Shown piece after piece: positions 59,665 through 64,000 of a stretch of 64,000 bases of DNA. Numbering within the stretch: position 1 is the stretch's first letter; each line of letters starts with the position of its first letter. The notes under the pieces are model-generated. The model saw only the letters and a list, made by a program, of their open reading frames with translations, ran no database searches and was not told the origin of the DNA. The position numbers were made by a program, and so were the translations under genes. The DNA lies in the NCBI RefSeq assembly GCF_041906005.1, contig NZ_JAYRJY010000001.1, forward strand, positions 2,356,001 to 2,420,000, given 5' to 3'. The stretch is from Ferrovibrio sp041906005 (GTDB lineage Bacteria; Pseudomonadota; Alphaproteobacteria; Ferrovibrionales; Ferrovibrionaceae).

Positions 59665-61019
59665 ATGATTTTAAGGGAAGCGCGGGCCACGCTCGGGCTG
59701 GCGCTGCCGATTGCCGGCACCCAGCTCGCCCAGATGGCGATCCACACTACCGATGTCTGGCTGCTGTCGCATTACAGCGAACAGGCGCTGGGCGCGGCCG
59801 CTTTGGGCGTGGCGATCTTCAGTTTCCTGTGGATCATCGGCCTGGGCATGGCGACCGCCACGCCGGCACTGGCGGCGCAGGCGCGCGGTTACGATCCGAA
59901 CGATCGCGACGGCGTGCGCCATGCCGTGCATGACGGCCTGATCTCGACCGGCCTCTATGGCCTGCTCTGCACGCTGCTGATGATCGTGAGTGAGCCTTTC
60001 CTGGTGCTGATCGGCCAGCCGCCGGAGCTGGTCGCGCTGGCCGTGCCGTTCATGCAGGCCCTGAGCGGCATGTTCGTCACGTCGTTATGGTTCATGGTGC
60101 TGCGCGGCTTCGTCTCGGTCCTGGAACGGCCGCGCGTGGCTCTGGTGTTGACCGTCATCGCCCTGCTGCTGAACGCGGCGGTGAATTATGTGCTGATCTT
60201 CGGCTTCTGGATCGTGCCATCGCTGGGCGTGGTCGGCGCCGGCCTGGGCTCCAGCCTGGTCAACCTGGCCATCCTGCTCGGCATTCTCTGGTACATCGCG
60301 CGCGATCCGCAATTCGCGTCCTATCGGCTTTCAAGCGGCTGGTGGCGTACCACGTCCCGTCGCATGATCGCCTTCCTGCATGTGGCCTTGCCGATCTCGC
60401 TGGCGCTGGGTGCCGAGATCGGCCTGTTCTCGGCCGCTGCCCTGCTGATGGGCCGGCTGGGTGCGGCAGAGGTGGCCGCGCACCAGATCGCGCTGCAATG
60501 GGCGGCGATCGCCTTCATGGTGCCAATGGGGCTGGGGCAGGCTGCCACCGTGCGTGTCGGCCTGGCCGCCGGCGCGCGCGATGCCGCCGGCGTTGCCCAT
60601 GCCGGCTGGATCGCGATTGTCATGGGCATGTCCTTCATGCTGTGCACCGCGCTGATCTTCGGTTTCGCCGCCGCGCCGCTAATCGGCGTCTTCGTGGCCG
60701 ACCGCAATTCCGAGGTCTTCCTGCTCGCCACCACCTATCTGGGCATGGCGGCCCTGTTCCAGCTGGTCGATGGCGCCCAGGGCGTCGCGAACGGCGCGCT
60801 GCGCGGCCTAAAGGATACCGCCACGCCCATGGTGATGACATTGGTGGGCTACTGGCTGATCGGGTTTCCCATCGCCATCTGGTTCGGCTTCTACACGCCG
60901 CTGCGCGGCATCGGTGTCTGGATCGGCCTGGTGGTGGGGCTGGCCGTGGTGGCTGCCATGCTGCTCTGGCGTTTTGCCCGGCAGAGCCATAGGCTGCGCC
61001 ACATGCAGGAGCGCGCGGC

Positions 61020-61023
<4 letters not shown>
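59665..61023 (+). CDS. MATE family efflux transporter (NorM/DinF type)
   Basis: The 452-residue protein has 12 membrane segments and starts ILREARATLGLALPIAGTQL. Both halves show the MATE repeat pattern, e.g. QMAIHTTDVWLLSHYSEQAL, LNAAVNYVLIFGFWIVPSLG and LMGRLGAAEVAAHQIALQWA. It should export cationic drugs or metabolites with sodium or proton exchange. It lies between dxs and tlyA, joined to tlyA by ATGA overlap, an unusual guest in this operon. The start at 59665 drops a TTG two codons earlier. Confidence 0.92.
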
Positions 61024-61758
<735 letters not shown>

Positions 61759-61769
<11 letters not shown>

Positions 61770-63048
61770 CGTGGATGGCGTGATCGAGCGGATGGGCGGG
61801 CAGGGCCATGGCGTGCTGACCCATGACGGCGTGCGCTATTACGTGCCTTTCACCGTGCCGGGCGACCGAGTGGCGGCGAAAGTCGGCGAAGAACGCGGCG
61901 ACGGCTATGCCGCCCATGTCAGCGTGCTGGAGGCAGAAGGGCCGGATCGCGTCGAGCCGCCCTGCCGGCATTTCCAGGCCTGCGGTGGCTGCGCCCTGCA
62001 GCACTGGGCCGAGGCGCCCTATAACGCGTGGAAACGCGACAAGCTGGCCGCCGCGCTGGTGCGTCGCGACTTCGTCGATCCGCCTGTGGCCGATCTGGTC
62101 GCCGTGCCGGCGCAGTCGCGCCGCCGCGCCGAATTCATCGTGCGCCGCGTGAAAGACCGCGTGCTGCTGGGATTCCACGAGGCGGCCAGCCGCAAGATCG
62201 TCGATCTGGAAGACTGCACCGTGCTGCGGCCGGCTTTGCTGGTGCCGCTGCCGGCCTTGCGCGCGGCGCTGATCGAGGTGCTGGGTGATGGCTGGGCCAT
62301 CGATCTGAAACTCACCGATACCGAAACCGGCCTGGATGCGCTGATCACCGGCAAGCTGAAAATGCGGGTGCAGGAGCGCATCGCCTTGAGCAAGGCGGCC
62401 AAGGCCATCGGCCTGGCGCGCCTGAGCTGGCGGTTCGACATGCGCGGCGATGCTGAACTGCTGTATCAGGGCGGCGCCGCGCCGCTGGTGCGTTTCGGCG
62501 CCCATGGCGTGATCCTGCCGCCGGGCGGTTTTCTGCAAGCGACAGTCGAGGCCGAACAGGCGATGGCGGATTTCGCGCTGGAGGCGCTGAAGGACACCAA
62601 GCGCGTCGCCGATCTTTTCTCGGGCTGCGGCGCCTTTGCCCTGCGCCTGGCCGCAGTCGGCAAGACGGTGCTGGCCGCCGATGCCGATCGCCCCGCCATC
62701 GCCGCCCTGCAGGCCGCGGTGAAGACGGCGGGCCTGGCCGGACGGCTGAACGCGCAGGCGCGCGACCTGGAGCGCCAGCCGCTGGCGCCGGCCGAGCTTA
62801 AGAAACTCGATGCCGTGCTGCTCGATCCGCCCCGCGCCGGCGCCAAGGCCCAGGTGCAGCAGCTTGCCCTGGCGGCGGCGGCCGGCGCGGCGCCCGGGAT
62901 CGTGGTGATGGCGGCCTGCGATCCTTCCAGTTTCGCCCGTGACGCCCGCACACTCGCCGATGCCGGCTGGCGGCTGGAGCAGGCGGTGCCGATCGACCAG
63001 TTCCGCTGGTCGCCGCACCTGGAAATCGTCAGCCTTTTCAGGCGCTAA
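61759..63048 (+). CDS. class I SAM-dependent RNA 5-methyluridine methyltransferase (RumA/TrmA type)
   Basis: The 429-residue protein begins with a TRAM-like region (VDGVIERMGGQGHGVLTHDG) and an Fe-S ligand set CRHFQACGGCALQHW (C-x5-C-x2-C). The catalytic domain has SAM motif VADLFSGCGAFALRLAAVGK, DAVLLDPPRAGAKAQVQQLA and the catalytic Cys in VVMAACDPSSFARDARTL. It modifies uridine to m5U in rRNA (RlmC/RlmD-like) or tRNA; which one is not decided. The start is the ATG at 61759 or the next codon at 61762, both inside the end of tlyA. Confidence 0.92.
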
Positions 63049-63113
63049 GCCCGCCCGAGGGCAGGGGTTGCAAAGCACCGGCGGACCGGCTATATCCCGC
63101 ACCCGATCCCTGC

Positions 63114-63187
63114 TGGGGGATCGTCTAACGGTAGGACCCCAGACTCTGACTCTGGTTGTCTAGGTTCGAATCCTAGTCCCCCAGCCA
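63114..63187 (+). tRNA. tRNA-Gln (CTG)
   Basis: A 74-base cloverleaf with encoded CCA. Acceptor stem TGGGGGA/TCCCCCA, discriminator G84, anticodon stem CCAGA/TCTGG with loop CTCTGAC (anticodon CTG at 63146-63148), and T arm CTAGG-TTCGAAT-CCTAG. It lies 65 bases after the methyltransferase gene on the same strand. Confidence 0.95.
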
Positions 63188-63403
63188 ATCTTCTCCCCGA
63201 AGAATCCATTCCAGATATTGCCGTGCCTCCTCGGCCTTTTTGAGGAAGCCGGGCATGCGGCCTCAACCTCTTTCCGATTGGTCGGTTCAATCCGCGAGTC
63301 GGGACTGAGAGTTCATCCGCGCTTCATGCATACGTAACCGCAGCGTCATTTGCGCCGCCTAGCGTCCCCTCCATCGCGCTGTCCACTGCATCGGAGGGGA
63401 ATC

Positions 63404-64000
63404 ATGCAGCTCCATCGTCGTAACTTCCTGATCGGCTCCGGCATTGCCGCCGGCAGCCTGGCGCTGCCGCGCTTCGCCATCGCGCAGGCGGACAATCGCC
63501 CCAGCATCACCATCGCGGTGCAGCAGATTTCCAACAGCGCCTCGCTCGAGCCGCTGCGCGAGCAGTCCAATGTCGGCGAGCGCACCTTCTCCTTCATCTA
63601 TGAAGGCCTGATCATGCGCGACATGCTGAAGGGCATGGAGCCGATCCCGGGCCTGGCCGAAAGCTGGAGCCGCATCAACGAGCGCACCGTCGAACTGAAG
63701 CTGCGCCAGGGCGTGAAGTTCCACAACGGCGACGAGGTCACCGCCGACGACGTGGTCTTCACCTTCAGCCGCGAACGCATGTTCGGCCCCGATTACGACA
63801 TCGGCAGCAGCAAGACCCTGTTCGCCAACGTGCTGATCCGCGACAGCGTCGAGGGCAAGGCCCTGCCGCCGGAGGTGATGGCGGTGGCCAAGCGCGCCTG
63901 GCCGGCGCTGGAGAAAGTGGAGGCGGTGGACAAATACACCGTGCGCTTCGTCAACCGCACGCCGGACGTCACCATGGAGGGCCGCATCGCCCGCTATGGC
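63404..64000 (+). CDS. ABC transporter substrate-binding protein, peptide/opine family (5' part)
   Basis: The visible 199 residues start with a Tat-like signal (QLHRRNFLIGSGIAAGSLAL, cleavage near AIAQA). The SBP_bac_5 N-terminal domain follows: FIYEGLIMRDMLKGMEPIPG, LAESWSRINERTVELKLRQG and VKFHNGDEVTADDVVFTFSR, the family signature. The C-terminal part is beyond the window edge. It should bring peptides, opines or nickel complexes to an inner membrane ABC importer. GGAGGGG precedes the ATG by 4 bases. Confidence 0.92.
   Translation, partial: MQLHRRNFLIGSGIAAGSLALPRFAIAQADNRPSITIAVQQISNSASLEPLREQSNVGERTFSFIYEGLIMRDMLKGMEPIPGLAESWSRINERTVELKLRQGVKFHNGDEVTADDVVFTFSRERMFGPDYDIGSSKTLFANVLIRDSVEGKALPPEVMAVAKRAWPALEKVEAVDKYTVRFVNRTPDVTMEGRIARYG

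Noticed and set aside
63090..63290. A 66-residue minus-strand frame over the tRNA
   Set aside because: It overlaps tRNA-Gln, and its similarity to common misannotated peptides comes from reading the tRNA in antisense.

Overview
The window is GC-rich, gene-dense bacterial chromosome with about 62 protein genes and one tRNA. The gene content points to a motile, Gram-negative alphaproteobacterium, probably in or near the Rhodospirillales. The grounds are an alphaproteobacterial-type chemotaxis operon (STAS-cheY-cheA-cheW-cheR-cheB), DUF2794 and DciA (DUF721) genes, mutY/dciA/dsbA-like/smc synteny, an argD-argF-hslO cluster, xseB-ispA-dxs-tlyA order, Kdo transferase (LPS) and a PHB depolymerase. 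A genus-level assignment cannot be made from the sequence alone.

Layout. 1-10.1 kb: chemotaxis. A minus-strand operon runs from an uncharacterised gene and a STAS protein through cheY, cheA, cheW, cheR to a cheB cut by the window edge. Next to it lie a degenerate Hpt-like protein, a small CheZ-like protein, and a plus-strand set of a pentapeptide-repeat protein, cheD and an atypical receiver protein. 10.1-15.7 kb: a Lys-rich secreted peptide, a TTC38-like/M81 peptidase pair, a Bax-inhibitor membrane protein and a Bcr/CflA exporter. 15.7-25.9 kb: a ybbP-ybbA/tesA divergon, tas, thpR, a sirtuin, an Hsp20 gene behind an FNR/FixK-type promoter, an orphan histidine kinase, a zincin-type peptidase, phhB and a SCO protein. 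26-32.9 kb: PHB depolymerase, YcgN-type protein, KdsC-like phosphatase, SDR, WaaA, an enoyl-CoA hydratase and MutY. 33-39.8 kb: an orphan substrate-binding protein, dciA, a DsbA-like protein and an unusually long smc. 39.8-47.8 kb: a second pentapeptide protein, a hydroxyacid dehydrogenase, a lipoprotein, hslO, argF, argD, an iron alcohol dehydrogenase and a thioesterase. 47.8-49.7 kb: a lower-GC accessory island with a lambda-R-type lytic enzyme and two related Sec-exported cysteine proteins. 49.7-56.4 kb: an ABC-2 permease, meaB and an acyl-CoA metabolism run. 56.5-63.05 kb: an xseB-ispA-dxs-MATE-tlyA-RNA methyltransferase operon, followed by tRNA-Gln(CTG) and the start of a peptide-type ABC binding protein.

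The most notable signals are: (1) Smc is about 1410 residues long because both coiled-coil arms carry eight tandem 18-residue units, one block on each side of the hinge, matched in number and period but unrelated in sequence; (2) the 47.8-49.65 kb operon looks like a peptidoglycan-degrading effector with no Sec signal, followed by two exported, four-cysteine, immunity-like paralogues, behind an AT-rich promoter with a LexA-like site between -35 and -10; (3) two chemotaxis-neighbourhood signalling proteins have lost the canonical phosphorylation residue (Hpt His to Trp, receiver Asp to Glu) while a third keeps a CheZ-like D-x3-Q signature; (4) the hsp20 promoter has a TTGA-N6-TCAA box centred at the position expected for FNR class II activation.

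All functional statements rest on motif reading by eye and knowledge of families; no searches or structure predictions were run.
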